DNA of 64,000 nucleotides from Alphaproteobacteria bacterium (GCA_020850755.1 JADZEB010000001.1:62001-126000), one strand, 5' to 3'. Positions 8,063-18,462 are shown, counted from the stretch's first letter. A program made the numbers and translations. The notes: generated by a model not told the origin, from the letters alone.

Positions 8063-10343
8063 CGGCGGCGGCATGCTCGTAGATGTCCTCTTCCTGCGCG
8101 TTGTGGATGCGCACCAGCGCCTCGATCGATTCGATCACGCGCTGCGCATCGCGCACCAGGTAGCGATCGGCCTCCTCGGCGACCAGGCCCGTCGCCAGCC
8201 GCGAGAGGAGCCGCGCGAGGTGGATGATCTCGCGATGCGCCCGGCTCATGGCGCCGAGGCCATGCCCGCTGGCCAGGAACCTCGCCAGCTCGGGAAACAC
8301 CGTCGCCTCGTCGGCACGCTCATGGGCCACGACATGGCGCTGGATCAGCTCGCTGGCCTCGGCGATCAGCGACACGGCCGCCTCGCCCTCGGCATCGTCG
8401 AGCGCATCGGCGATCTCGCGCAGGCGGTTGAGCGCGCGCTCCATCCGCTCATGGTCCTGGCGCAGCCCGGTGGCGCGCGCCGCCGGCATGGCGCGCCGCC
8501 ATGCCCGGTAGCCCGGCGTGAGCGCACGCAGCGCGTTCAGTATCACGGCGACGTCGATCGCCTCCTGGGTCAGCGCCCCGGCCACCGGGGGCAGCCAGCC
8601 GAATCCGGCCAGCAGCATGGCGACACCCGACATCGCCATGCCGGCGACCACACTCTGCATCGCCACAGCATGGGTGCGCTTGGCGATGACGACCGCGTCC
8701 GAAACCCGGTCGAGGCGATCGACCAGGATCACCACCTCTGCCGCCTCGGAGGAGGCGCTGGCCCCGCGCGCACCCATGGCGATGCCCACGCTGGCAGCGG
8801 CAAGTGCAGGGGCATCGTTGATGCCGTCGCCCACCATCACGGTCGGGTTCAGCCGCTGTTCGGTCTGCACCGCATCGACCTTGTCGGACGGGACGCGGTC
8901 GGCCAGAACGGCATCGAGATCAAGCGCCGAGCCGATCGTCTCCGCGGCATCGGCGCGATCGCCGGTCAGCATGACGATGCGCGCAATCCCCGCCGTGCGC
9001 AGCGACTGCACCGCGCGCGGTGTCTCGCGACGCAGCTCGTCGCCCATCAGAAGCGCGCCGATGGTCCGGCCCTCGACCGAGACGAACACGATCAGCGCGG
9101 AACGCCACGCGGCGCGGCGCAGCGCGCGCACCGCCCAGTCCTCCAGCCGGTGCTGGCCGTTGACAAGCTGGTGCGATCCGACCCGCACAAGCCGCCCGTC
9201 GATCCGCCCCTCGATGCCCGAGCCCATGGTCTCCGCCACCGCGCCCGGCACCTGCAACTCGACGCCCTTGCGCAGCGCGGCGTCGACGATGGCCGCCGCC
9301 ACCACATGGTGCGAGGCCTGCTCGAGCGAGCCGGCAAGGCGCAGCACCTCGTCCGGGCTCTCGCCCGGCGCGGTCTCGATCGCCACCAGGCGCGCCCCGC
9401 CCACGGTCAGCGTGCCGGTCTTGTCGAACATCACGGTGTGGGCCCTGGCCAGCGCCTCGAGCGGCCGGCCACCCTTGATCAGGATGCCGCGCCGCGCTGC
9501 CTGCGCCACGCCGGCGATGAAGGCCACGGGCGCAGCCAGGATCAGCGGGCAGGGGGTGGCGACCACCAGCACGGCCAGGCCCCGCACCGGATCGCCGGAG
9601 AGGAACCAGGCAAGTCCGGCAAGGCCGAGCGTCACCGGGAACAGCAGCAGGGCATAGCGGTCGGCCAGGCGGATGAAGGGTGCCTTGGCGGTCTGCGCGG
9701 CATTGACCATGCGGATGATGCCGGCATAGGTGCTCTCGCCCGCCGTTGCGGTGGCGCGCATCTCGAAGGTTTCCCCGGCATTCACCGTGCCGCTGCGCGC
9801 GATCTCGCCTTCGCGGCGCGTCAGCGGGATCGGCTCCCCGGTCAGCGCCGCCTCGTCCAGTATCGCGACCGGGCCCAGGATGATGCCGTCGGCCGGGACT
9901 ACCTGGCCGGCGCGCACCAGCAGGATGTCGTTCGCGGCGATCTCCTCCACCGGGATGTCGATGATCGCCTCGCCGCGCCGGCAATGCGCAGTGCGCGGAG
10001 CGCGGTTGATGAGCGCGGTCAGGCTGCGCTCGGCGCGCGCAACGGCGAAATCCTCGAGCACGTTGCCGCCCGCATACATCACCGCCACCACGATCCCGGC
10101 CAGCGTCTCGCCCAGGGCCAGCGCGGCCGACATGGACACAAGCGCGATCGCATCCACCCCGAGCCGCCCGGCGGCAAGGTCGCGCGCGATCGCCGCCGCC
10201 TGGCCGAGGATGACGGGCACGGTGCCCGCCCCCCAGATCCAGGCGGCGAGATCGGCCCGGCCCAGCACCCATGCTGACAGCCCCGCCGCCAGTGCCGCGA
10301 GTGCGATCGCGATGAGGGCGCGGCGCTGGAAGCGTTCAGACAT
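8052..10343 (-). CDS. P1B-5-type metal-transporting ATPase with C-terminal hemerythrin domain
   Basis: A 763-residue membrane pump. Start ATG 10343 has AAAGGA upstream. There is no N-terminal metal-binding domain; helices begin at residue 8. Actuator TGE is at 168-170, the membrane metal-site motif is TPCP at 263-266 instead of CPC, the phosphorylation loop is DKTGT with Asp307, and GDGINDAP is at 506-513. The usual His-Pro pair of the nucleotide domain reads His-His (345-346). After the last helices (to about 610) comes a four-helix HHE/hemerythrin domain with His631, His670, His674, Glu678, His703, His708, His747 and Glu751 as likely di-iron ligands. TPCP plus a hemerythrin tail defines the published P1B-5 subfamily, whose studied members respond to Ni and Fe. 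I infer iron or nickel efflux sensed by the di-iron domain. Two palindromes lie just upstream. Confidence 0.93.
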   Translation of the reverse strand: MSERFQRRALIAIALAALAAGLSAWVLGRADLAAWIWGAGTVPVILGQAAAIARDLAAGRLGVDAIALVSMSAALALGETLAGIVVAVMYAGGNVLEDFAVARAERSLTALINRAPRTAHCRRGEAIIDIPVEEIAANDILLVRAGQVVPADGIILGPVAILDEAALTGEPIPLTRREGEIARSGTVNAGETFEMRATATAGESTYAGIIRMVNAAQTAKAPFIRLADRYALLLFPVTLGLAGLAWFLSGDPVRGLAVLVVATPCPLILAAPVAFIAGVAQAARRGILIKGGRPLEALARAHTVMFDKTGTLTVGGARLVAIETAPGESPDEVLRLAGSLEQASHHVVAAAIVDAALRKGVELQVPGAVAETMGSGIEGRIDGRLVRVGSHQLVNGQHRLEDWAVRALRRAAWRSALIVFVSVEGRTIGALLMGDELRRETPRAVQSLRTAGIARIVMLTGDRADAAETIGSALDLDAVLADRVPSDKVDAVQTEQRLNPTVMVGDGINDAPALAAASVGIAMGARGASASSEAAEVVILVDRLDRVSDAVVIAKRTHAVAMQSVVAGMAMSGVAMLLAGFGWLPPVAGALTQEAIDVAVILNALRALTPGYRAWRRAMPAARATGLRQDHERMERALNRLREIADALDDAEGEAAVSLIAEASELIQRHVVAHERADEATVFPELARFLASGHGLGAMSRAHREIIHLARLLSRLATGLVAEEADRYLVRDAQRVIESIEALVRIHNAQEEDIYEHAAAGRG

Positions 10344-10363
10344 GATCGAGAGTGTCCTTTGCG

Positions 10364-10398
10364 GTTGCGTCGCAACGGCATGCCGGGCACCGGCATGC
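10364..10398. promoter_or_regulatory. Two adjacent palindromes upstream of the metal ATPase
   Basis: GTTGCG-T-CGCAAC (10364-10376) is followed after one base by GCATGCCGG-GCA-CCGGCATGC (10378-10398). Both are perfect. They end about 20 bases upstream of the ATPase start codon (10343, minus strand), where an operator for a metal-responsive repressor would be expected. No such regulator gene is nearby. Confidence 0.5.
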
Positions 10399-10733
10399 AT
10401 GTCACCGACACGAGGGTGCGCGGATGGCCGGTAGGGCGCAAGCTGCAGCTTCGCCTGGCTGCGCGGTGGCCGCGGCGGCGGGATGCAGCCAGTGCTTGCG
10501 CGCCGCGCCCGATCGGCGCGGCCGGGCTGCCGGCTGCTGGGGTTGCCGGGGCCGCGATGGCTTGTCCGGTTTCCGGCCAGCCCGCGTGATCGGGGTTGAA
10601 GCCAGCGCTATTGCGGCGCTAGAGGCATGCCTTGCGACAGCGAGCGTCTGCTGCCAGAGGCGCGCGGCCTGCTGGCAGGGCGATGCTTGGGGGTGCAGTC
10701 AGGCGCCCGTGCGATCACATCGAGGATAGAGCG
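10399..10733. other. Gene-free divergent region between metal ATPase and SDR genes
   Basis: No supportable gene. It lies between divergent genes and should hold both promoters; no hexamers close to consensus were found. Confidence 0.5.
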
Positions 10734-11510
10734 ATGCCCAGACTCTCCGGAAAACGCTGCGTCGTGACAGGCGCGGCTCGTGGCATCGGTGCCGCGATCG
10801 CCCGCGCCTTCGTGGCCGAGGGCGCGGAAGTCGTCCTGACCGACCGGGACGGCCAGACCGGACCGGCCACCGCCGCTGCCCTGGGCATGCCGTTCCGGCT
10901 CCTGGACGTGGCCGCCGAGGAGGACTGGGCGGCGCTTGCCCGGTCCTGCCCCGAGATCGACGTGCTGGTGAACAATGCCGGCATCACCGGGTTCGAGGCC
11001 GGGTTTGTGCCGCACGATCCGGAGAAGGCCGCGCTGGCGGATTGGCGCGCCGTGATGGCGGTCAATCTCGATGGCTGCTTCCTCGGCTGCCGCTACGCCA
11101 TCGGCGCGATGAAGCGTCGTGGCACGGGATCGATCATCAACATCTCGTCGCGATCAGGGCAGGTCGGCATGCCCGGCGCTGCGGCCTATGCGGCCTCGAA
11201 GGCCGGGATGCGCAACCATACCAAGACGGTCGCGCTCTACTGCGCCGAGAAGGGCTGGCAGATCCGCTGCAACTCGATCCATCCCGGCGCGATCCTGACC
11301 CCGATGTGGGAGCCGCTGCTCGGCGAGGGACCCGAGCGCGAGGCACGGATGGCCGCCTTCGTTGCCGATACGCCGCTGCACCGTTTCGGCGATCCTTCGG
11401 AAGTGGCGGCCCTGGCCGTGCTGCTTGCATCGGACGAGGCGACCTACATCACCGGAGCCGAGCTGACCATCGATGGCGGATTGCTGGCCGGAACGGCCGC
11501 GCGCCCCTGA
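10734..11510 (+). CDS. SDR-family oxidoreductase
   Basis: A 258-residue classical short-chain dehydrogenase/reductase. It would oxidise or reduce an alcohol or ketone with NAD(P). Visible are the nucleotide-binding TGAARGIG near residue 10, VNNAG near 80, the catalytic Ser of INISSRSG and the YxxxK pair in YAASK. The acidic residue in VVLTDRD at the end of the second strand favours NAD(H) over NADP(H). The C terminus reads [12 protein letters not shown], as usual. The start at 10734 puts the first strand right at the N terminus, although the frame is open 102 bases upstream. It is a single gene, followed by a hairpin 30 bases after the stop. The substrate cannot be inferred. Confidence 0.93.
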   Translation: MPRLSGKRCVVTGAARGIGAAIARAFVAEGAEVVLTDRDGQTGPATAAALGMPFRLLDVAAEEDWAALARSCPEIDVLVNNAGITGFEAGFVPHDPEKAALADWRAVMAVNLDGCFLGCRYAIGAMKRRGTGSIINISSRSGQVGMPGAAAYAASKAGMRNHTKTVALYCAEKGWQIRCNSIHPGAILTPMWEPLLGEGPEREARMAAFVADTPLHRFGDPSEVAALAVLLASDEATYITGAELTIDGGLLAGTAARP

Positions 11511-11539
11511 AGCTGGTGCGGGGCACCCATCGCGGATGG

Positions 11540-11558
11540 CACGGCGCCTAGCGCCGTG
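11540..11558 (+). terminator. Hairpin downstream of the SDR gene
   Basis: CACGGCGC-CTA-GCGCCGTG is a perfect 8-bp stem with a 3-base loop, 30 bases after the SDR stop. No T run follows, so it may be a weak terminator or an RNA 3'-end stabiliser. Confidence 0.4.
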
Positions 11559-11908
11559 ATCGCGATTGTCGGCCGAGGACGGGCGCGCCCGCGTGCGGCA
11601 CAGCCTAGCGTTCAGCCGGCCGGATTCGTGCCGCGTGGCGCAGCCACCCTCCCGGTGGCGACTCGATACGGGACCTGAGCGGGCAGGCCGGCAACAGGGC
11701 AGCCCGGCAATCGCGCAGCCATTGATTGCATGCCGGCGGCCCTGGTCGCGCACTTGCAGAATTGGCGCGCCTCATGCGCGAACCGCGCGCTGCCTGCCGG
11801 GGTTCGGCGCGCAGCGGGGGTGGTATCGGTTTGCCCCTGGCCTTCGCCTTGCATGTTCGTTGCGGTCCAGCAAGAAGACGTGGCACCCTGCCATCATCCT
11901 GGATCATT
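11559..11908. other. Gene-free 350-base stretch
   Basis: No supportable gene. It leads to the papain-like protein gene and presumably holds its promoter; the open frame through it is not preceded by ribosome sites and lacks protein-like composition. Confidence 0.5.
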
Positions 11909-11921
11909 GGAGGCGTTGATC

Positions 11922-13046
11922 GTGCCTGCCCCGCGTTCGGCGATCGTGTCCCTGTGCACGGAAAACCTGCCGGAGACCAACAAGCCCGACACCTACCTCC
12001 ACTGGAACCAGATCGGTTTCGACCATATCGCCAAGGATTACGGCCAGGGCTCCGGCACGACCTGCGGCTTCCTGCCGCACTGGCTGCTGTGGCGGTTCGG
12101 CTGCCGCGACAACACGCTGGTCAACCGCTCCTCGCCGCCCGAGGGGCTGACCTACCGCATGGGCGAGCATCTCTCGATCTTCCAGCCGAACGGCTACAAG
12201 AAGATCGTGCGCGAGAGCTGGGTCGCACTCGACAACGAGTTCAAGACGCGCGAGGCCGCCAATGGCCGCGGCCCGAAGCCGGGCGACTTCATCATCATCC
12301 GCGGCGGCTACTGGAAGAACAAGGCGACCCAGAAGCGCGACCTCGACAGCGCGCACATCATGGTGCTGCTCGAGGTGCTGCACGCCGACGGCAAGAAGGT
12401 GAGGTGGAAGGTCGCGCAGACCGGGGCCATGACCAACAACTTCCGCCAGGCCGGGCACATCACCACGCTCGAAGGCGAGGTGCGCGATGGCGAGATGCAG
12501 GAGGCCGATTTCACGCGCAAGGGCCCCAACATCGTGTTCACGGTCAACATCATCGACGAGGAATGGAACTTCCCGCGCCGCGTGGTGGGCTATACCGATC
12601 TTGATCGCGTGGCATTCGGCGCCTATCCCAGCGCCAAGTTCATCAACCTGTTCCAGAACCGCTGGCGCGAACAGGCCACCAACGAGGCGATGAAGGTCAA
12701 TCCCTGGCTCGGCTGGTACTCGATGGAATCCGCCGGCGGCTTCATCCAGCGCCATCCCACCTACCTCTTGCTGCATCGCGGGCACGAGGCGTTCAAGCTC
12801 GAGCGCCATCTTGGCCCCTACCGGTGCACCAATCGCGGGCTCTGGACCCTCGCCGGCAGCAATGTCGATGTCTACTGGGAAGACGGCTCGCCGACGCAAT
12901 CCTGGACCATGGTGCAGACCTGGTCGCCACGCGTGCGCACCGGCGGCACGCCGCGCAGCGCCAATACCGGCGCCCTGACCCGCGTCGTGCAGATCCCGCC
13001 GGCCAAGCTGCCGTCGGACGTGATGCCCGACTGGTTGGTGGAGTAG
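11922..13046 (+). CDS. Unassigned protein with a papain-like (NlpC/P60 or CHAP-like) cysteine hydrolase layout
   Basis: I do not recognise a named family. The start is GTG 11922, 8 bases after GGAGG (11909-11913). The frame is open 192 bases further upstream, but without a site or protein-like composition. The 374-residue product has no signal peptide. Cys48 in SGTTCGFLPHWLLWRFGC sits at a helix start. PGDFIIIRGG (120-129) resembles the PGD strand of NlpC/P60 and CHAP folds, and His145 in DSAHIMVLLEV is placed like their catalytic His. Gln166 in KVAQTG could be the polar third residue. The C-terminal half is rich in aromatic residues (WLGWYSMESAG, VYWEDGSPTQSWTMV) and may form a second domain. 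A peptidase or amidase, perhaps an effector or wall hydrolase, is an inference from spacing alone. It stands alone and converges on a lipoprotein gene. Confidence 0.8.
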   Translation: MPAPRSAIVSLCTENLPETNKPDTYLHWNQIGFDHIAKDYGQGSGTTCGFLPHWLLWRFGCRDNTLVNRSSPPEGLTYRMGEHLSIFQPNGYKKIVRESWVALDNEFKTREAANGRGPKPGDFIIIRGGYWKNKATQKRDLDSAHIMVLLEVLHADGKKVRWKVAQTGAMTNNFRQAGHITTLEGEVRDGEMQEADFTRKGPNIVFTVNIIDEEWNFPRRVVGYTDLDRVAFGAYPSAKFINLFQNRWREQATNEAMKVNPWLGWYSMESAGGFIQRHPTYLLLHRGHEAFKLERHLGPYRCTNRGLWTLAGSNVDVYWEDGSPTQSWTMVQTWSPRVRTGGTPRSANTGALTRVVQIPPAKLPSDVMPDWLVE

Positions 13047-13139
13047 GCGGCCCGCACCGCCCGGATTTCCACCCTGCCTCGTCCGGGGCGAGGTTGGACC
13101 GGTTCGTGCCTTCAGCGCGGAGCGGGCATCGGCGCTTCG

Positions 13140-13916
13140 TCAGCGTGCGGGCGTTCCGAGCAGCACCGGCCCCTTGTGCGCGACCGCCGGTCGGAACAGG
13201 GGGGGCGGCAGGCCGGGCAGGTCGCGCGCGGCGGCGGTGCGGGCGAAGGCGCCCTCCTCGGCCACGGTGGCCGCGCCCTGGTCGATCGCGGTGACGACGA
13301 CATCGCCGAAGATGAGCTTCTCCGACTGGCCGCGCAGCATGAAGCTGCCCGCGTAGAGCACGGGCACGCCCGCCGGCACCTCGATCCGCCAGCGCGGCGC
13401 AGCGCGGAAGCGTGCCTCGTAGCTGAAGGCATCGGTGCGGCGCGCACCCTGTATCGCCAGGTAGTGGTAGCCAGGGCGCAGGAACAGATAGACGAGCCCA
13501 TCCTCGCGCGCCGCTTCGGTCGGGAAACGCGTGAGTTGCCGCCTTTCCGGCGCGCCGCCGCTGTCGAAATCGCCAAGGGCGATGTTGAAATTGTCCTCGC
13601 CGAGCGAATGGGCGAAGAGATCCACCTTCGCGCCGTTCTGGTCGGTAAGGACGAAGCGCAGCATCACCGCCGTTTCCTCGCCGCGCCGCACGCGTGCCAA
13701 TGCCGCATCGTCGAACGGGGCGACCATGGCGCAGCCGGCCAGGATCGCGAGCAAGGCGAGGGCGAGCAGCCTAGAGCAGCGTCTGATCTGGTGGAACCGC
13801 AGCGCGGTTCCACCAGATCGGACTAAGCCGCTCGCAAACCATAAGTTTCTCGGGTACGACTTCCGTTCAGCTGATCGAAGCCGAACGGAACGTGCCCTAG
13901 CCGCAGCGTTTGCCAT
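13140..13916 (-). CDS. Predicted lipoprotein, start disturbed by a palindromic element
   Basis: The lipobox LAILAGCAM (Cys62 if read from ATG 13916) follows a hydrophobic run, SRLLALALLAILAG, so the mature protein should be a lipid-anchored periplasmic or outer-membrane protein of about 197 residues. Family not recognised; it is rich in strands (GLVYLFLRPGYHYLAIQGARR), which suggests a beta domain. The only in-frame ATG is at 13916, overlapping the upstream lipoprotein gene by 20 bases. That gives about 45 odd residues before the signal peptide, and these are encoded by two inverted repeats. The true start may be a CTG in the repeat loop, or the gene may have lost its start to an insertion. 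The neighbour is another lipoprotein. Confidence 0.7.
   Translation of the reverse strand: MANAAARARSVRLRSAERKSYPRNLWFASGLVRSGGTALRFHQIRRCSRLLALALLAILAGCAMVAPFDDAALARVRRGEETAVMLRFVLTDQNGAKVDLFAHSLGEDNFNIALGDFDSGGAPERRQLTRFPTEAAREDGLVYLFLRPGYHYLAIQGARRTDAFSYEARFRAAPRWRIEVPAGVPVLYAGSFMLRGQSEKLIFGDVVVTAIDQGAATVAEEGAFARTAAARDLPGLPPPLFRPAVAHKGPVLLGTPAR
13785..13819. repeat. Perfect palindrome with 16-bp arms (REP-like)
   Basis: GATCTGGTGGAACCGC, a 3-base AGC loop, then the exact inverse complement. It falls in the N-terminal coding region of the downstream lipoprotein, just ahead of its signal peptide. Size and GC content fit repetitive extragenic palindromes, and it would form a very stable hairpin. 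No second copy was seen in this window. Confidence 0.85.
13861..13890. repeat. Second inverted repeat beside the palindrome
   Basis: TTCCGTTC and GAACGGAA are perfect 8-bp arms around a 14-base loop. With the 13785-13819 palindrome this makes a composite element of about 106 bases between two lipoprotein genes. Confidence 0.7.
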
Positions 13917-14358
13917 CCGCCCACTCCCTGAGGAAGGTGCCGAAGCGCGTCAGGCCCAGACGCTCGCAGCGCTCGGCGCGGCTCAGGCGGTCGTTCGCAT
14001 CGAACTGGACCAGCAGCATGTAATGCGTCGGCAGGTCGAAGATGCCGCCCGCGGCGCCGGTGCGAGCGGCCAGGATCACCAGGAGCTTCCAGTGCACGCG
14101 ATCCCAGGCATAGACGAACAGGCGCCGTTCCTCCCAGATCGCCTGCGGCTCGCCCAGCTTCTCGGTCACCTCGGCGCGCGTGGTGCGGCCGAGTTCCAGC
14201 GTGGCCGATCGCTCGGCGGCGATCTCGCGGCCTTCAGTGATCTCGCCATTGTCCTGCGGCAGCGGCAGCACCACGCAACCGGCGAGGCCAAGCCCCGCAA
14301 GACAGAGCGGCAGGAGCAGGAGCAGGCGCAGGTGTCGCAGCAGGCTGGAACCGACCAT
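13897..14358 (-). CDS. SmpA/OmlA (BamE-like) domain lipoprotein
   Basis: A 153-residue lipoprotein. It has a basic N terminus, a hydrophobic stretch LRLLLLLPLCLAGLGL and lipobox LAGC. The mature part contains LGRTTRAEVTEKLGEPQAIW, the helix-turn and Gly-Glu-Pro pattern of SmpA/OmlA-type small domains, then a strand with LFVYAWDRVHWKL. BamE of the outer-membrane assembly machine belongs to this fold, but many lipoproteins share it and this one lacks other BamE marks, so I do not assign bamE. It is the upstream member of a minus-strand lipoprotein pair and is divergent from the prfC gene. Confidence 0.75.
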   Translation of the reverse strand: MVGSSLLRHLRLLLLLPLCLAGLGLAGCVVLPLPQDNGEITEGREIAAERSATLELGRTTRAEVTEKLGEPQAIWEERRLFVYAWDRVHWKLLVILAARTGAAGGIFDLPTHYMLLVQFDANDRLSRAERCERLGLTRFGTFLREWADGKRCG

Positions 14359-14516
14359 GACAGAAGTCTCTTTCCGACGCGCGGCACTCTAGCCGGACGG
14401 CACGCGGTCACCATGACATGGGTCAATGGCCGAACCCGGCGCCGCCCGGCGCGTGTCCCCGGACCGGCGCCTTCGTAGCCGTGGCGCGGTGCGGCAATTC
14501 CCCCTATATGGGGGCC

Positions 14517-16139
<1,623 letters not shown>

Positions 16140-16146
16140 ACGCCCC

Positions 16147-17415
16147 TCAGCGGCGCCCCTGGTGCACCGCGCGCTGCGGCCGGCGCACCGCCCAGTAGGC
16201 GATGCTGCCGCCGAGATAGGAGGCGATCGACAGCAGGAAGGCGAGCCGGTAGCTGCCCGATACGTCGTAGATCCAGCCCGCGCCCCACGAGCCGATCGCC
16301 GCGCCCGTGCCCGAACCGATCGTTATCACGCCCAGCACCGCGCCGAGATTGGGGCCGGGGAACAGGTCGGCGGTCTTGGCGGTGATGGTCGGCCCGCGCG
16401 AGCCCCAGGTGATGCCGAACAGGCAGGAATGCGCCCAGAGCAGCAGGTGATCGTCGGGGCCGGCGATGAACAGCGCGCAGGCAACGCCCATGATCGACAC
16501 GGCATAGGCGAGGATGCCGGAAAGCTCGCGCCCGATATGGTCCGACAGCGTGCCGGTTGACAGGATGCCGATCACCGACATCAGCGCGCCGAAACCGATC
16601 ACCTTGGCGGCATAGAGCCGCTCGAAGCCGGCATCGACGGCGAAGGCGATCTGGTGCAGCGAGACCAGGAAGCTGCCCAGGCTGGTGCAGAGATAGACGA
16701 AGCTTAGCAGCCAGAAATGCGGCGTGCGCATCGCCGCGCGCAAGGTCCAGTCCGTCACCGGCGCGGCACCCGGCGGGGGCGACTTCGGCGCCTCGCGCGG
16801 GGCGCGGCTGGCCGGCCGCGTGTCGGCGCCGCGGAACAGGGTGGCGGTGGGCAGGATCACGATCGCGATCAGCACGGCCTGGACCAGATAGGCGGTGCGC
16901 CAGCCGAAGGCGGAGATGCCGAGCTGCGCCAGCGGGGCGGCAATGGCGCGCCCGAACCCGCCGGCCGACTGCACCACCGCCATCGCCATGCCGCGGCGGC
17001 GGGTGAACTGCCGCGCCATCAAGGGCGCGAAGACGAGCGAACCCATGCAGGCATTGCCGAGCGTCATCACCACGCCGTAGAGCAGCACCACATGCCACAG
17101 CGCGTCGGCATAGGCGTTGAGCGCGAGGCCCGCCGCCATCAGCAATCCGCCCGCGATCAACAGCCGGCGCGGGCCGAGCCGGTCCACCAGCACGCCGACC
17201 GGCCAGGAACTCAGGCCGCCGACAAGCTGCGAGACGGCATAGGCGATCGAGGTATCGGCGCGGCTCCAGCCGAACTCCTCTAGGAAGGAGAGCAGGAACA
17301 CCGCATAGGCGTGCATCACCGCGCTGGCGAAGGTGTAGGTGAGAACGGCGCCCGCGAGCAGGAACCAGCCGGGCCGTGCGGTGCGGCCGCTGGCCGCGTG
17401 CGTCTCGGGGGTCAT
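16147..17415 (-). CDS. MFS transporter, OxlT/monocarboxylate-like
   Basis: A 422-residue inner-membrane carrier with about twelve helices. The loop between helices 2 and 3 reads GVLVDRLGPRRLL, the MFS signature. Phrases such as FLEEFGWSRADTSIAYAVSQL (first 20: FLEEFGWSRADTSIAYAVSQ) and GNACMGSLVFAPLMARQF are typical of the oxalate:formate and monocarboxylate group, so an organic acid is the likely substrate. It lies 181 bases downstream of the enoyl-CoA hydratase gene on the same strand and converges on prfC. It may export or import acids linked to the CoA-dependent pathway next door, but this link rests on position only. Confidence 0.9.
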   Translation of the reverse strand: MTPETHAASGRTARPGWFLLAGAVLTYTFASAVMHAYAVFLLSFLEEFGWSRADTSIAYAVSQLVGGLSSWPVGVLVDRLGPRRLLIAGGLLMAAGLALNAYADALWHVVLLYGVVMTLGNACMGSLVFAPLMARQFTRRRGMAMAVVQSAGGFGRAIAAPLAQLGISAFGWRTAYLVQAVLIAIVILPTATLFRGADTRPASRAPREAPKSPPPGAAPVTDWTLRAAMRTPHFWLLSFVYLCTSLGSFLVSLHQIAFAVDAGFERLYAAKVIGFGALMSVIGILSTGTLSDHIGRELSGILAYAVSIMGVACALFIAGPDDHLLLWAHSCLFGITWGSRGPTITAKTADLFPGPNLGAVLGVITIGSGTGAAIGSWGAGWIYDVSGSYRLAFLLSIASYLGGSIAYWAVRRPQRAVHQGRR

Positions 17416-17596
17416 CGGGCCCGTTCGTCAGGGGAGGGCGCGGTGGCGCTCGCGCCGGGCAATGCGGGCCTATTAGACACGAGCGCGCCGGGCACGAGAA
17501 GACGCCGCGCGAAGTCGGCGCAAAAGGGCGGCGCGAAAGGGCGGCGCGGCGCCGGGCACCGGCCGGCCCGCACCCGGCGCCGGCGCCGCTGGCGGA

Positions 17597-18394
17597 TTAG
17601 CGGCCCTGGAAGCGGGGCTTGCGCTTCTCGTTGAAGGCGCGGATGCCCTCATAGCGGTCCTCGGTGGTGATCATGCGCTCATAGGCCTGCACCTCCAGCA
17701 TCAGGCCGGTGGTGATGTCCACCTGCATGCCGTGATGGATCGCCTTCTTCGCCTGCCGGACCGAAAGGGGCGCGCTCGCTGCCACCTTCTCGGCGACCGC
17801 CAGCACGCGCGAGAGCAGCTCGGCCTGCGGGTGGATCGCGTTGACCATGCCCCAGGCGAGCGCATCCTGCGCGCTGAAGGGCTGTCCGGTGAGGATCAGT
17901 TCCTTGGCGCGCCGCTCGCCCACCGCGCGCGGCAGGGTCTGGGTGCCGCCGCCCCCCGGCATGATGCCGAGCGTCGTTTCCGTCAGCGCGAAGCGTGCCG
18001 TGTCGGCGGCGTGGATGAAGTCGCACATCAGGGCAAGCTCGGTGCCGCCGCCGAAGGCCGCCCCGTTCACCGCCGCGATCACCGGCACGGCGCTGTCCAT
18101 CACGGCGTAGAACGCCTCCTCGAACACGGAATGCTGCAAACGCCATGTCTCGTCGCTCATGCCGTTGCGTTCCTTGAGGTCGCCGCCGGCGCAGAATGCC
18201 TTGTCGCCCGCCCCGGTGATGACGATGCAGCGCAGATCGCCTGGCGTGAAGCGCAACGGCACGAACAGGCTGCGCAGCTCCTCGCCCATGCGGGTGTTGA
18301 GCGCGTTGCGCACCTGCGGCCGGTTCAGCTCGACCAGCAGCACATGCTCGGCTGGGCGGGAGAGGCGCAGCGTCTCGTAGCTCGGCGTGGTCAC
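17597..18394 (-). CDS. Enoyl-CoA hydratase/isomerase family protein
   Basis: A 265-residue crotonase-fold protein. The start is GTG 18394, 9 bases after a perfect AAGGAGG (18410-18404); an in-frame ATG further upstream lacks a site. The oxyanion-hole loops are visible as FCAGGDLKERNG and NGAAFGGGTELALMCDF. The second-loop Glu is in GGTEL, and LTETTLGIMPGGGGTQTLPR follows as in hydratases acting on short acyl-CoAs. It is divergent from the class III CoA-transferase gene across 102 bases, so both probably serve one CoA-dependent degradation route: the transferase activates an acid and the hydratase hydrates its enoyl-CoA. Substrate unknown. Confidence 0.93.
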   Translation of the reverse strand: MTTPSYETLRLSRPAEHVLLVELNRPQVRNALNTRMGEELRSLFVPLRFTPGDLRCIVITGAGDKAFCAGGDLKERNGMSDETWRLQHSVFEEAFYAVMDSAVPVIAAVNGAAFGGGTELALMCDFIHAADTARFALTETTLGIMPGGGGTQTLPRAVGERRAKELILTGQPFSAQDALAWGMVNAIHPQAELLSRVLAVAEKVAASAPLSVRQAKKAIHHGMQVDITTGLMLEVQAYERMITTEDRYEGIRAFNEKRKPRFQGR

Positions 18395-18462
18395 GGTCGG
18401 GTTCCTCCTTGCGCCGGCGGCGCGGGCCGCATCTCGACCGGCCGCGGGCGCCATGTTATTTG

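Noticed and set aside
10352-10729. Open frames in the gap between the metal ATPase and SDR genes
   Set aside because: They translate through the palindromes and have Arg/Ala-rich composition without motifs.
13071-13093. Possible terminator between the papain-like and lipoprotein genes
   Set aside because: Only a 5-bp stem (CCTCG/CGAGG) with no T run; too weak to call.
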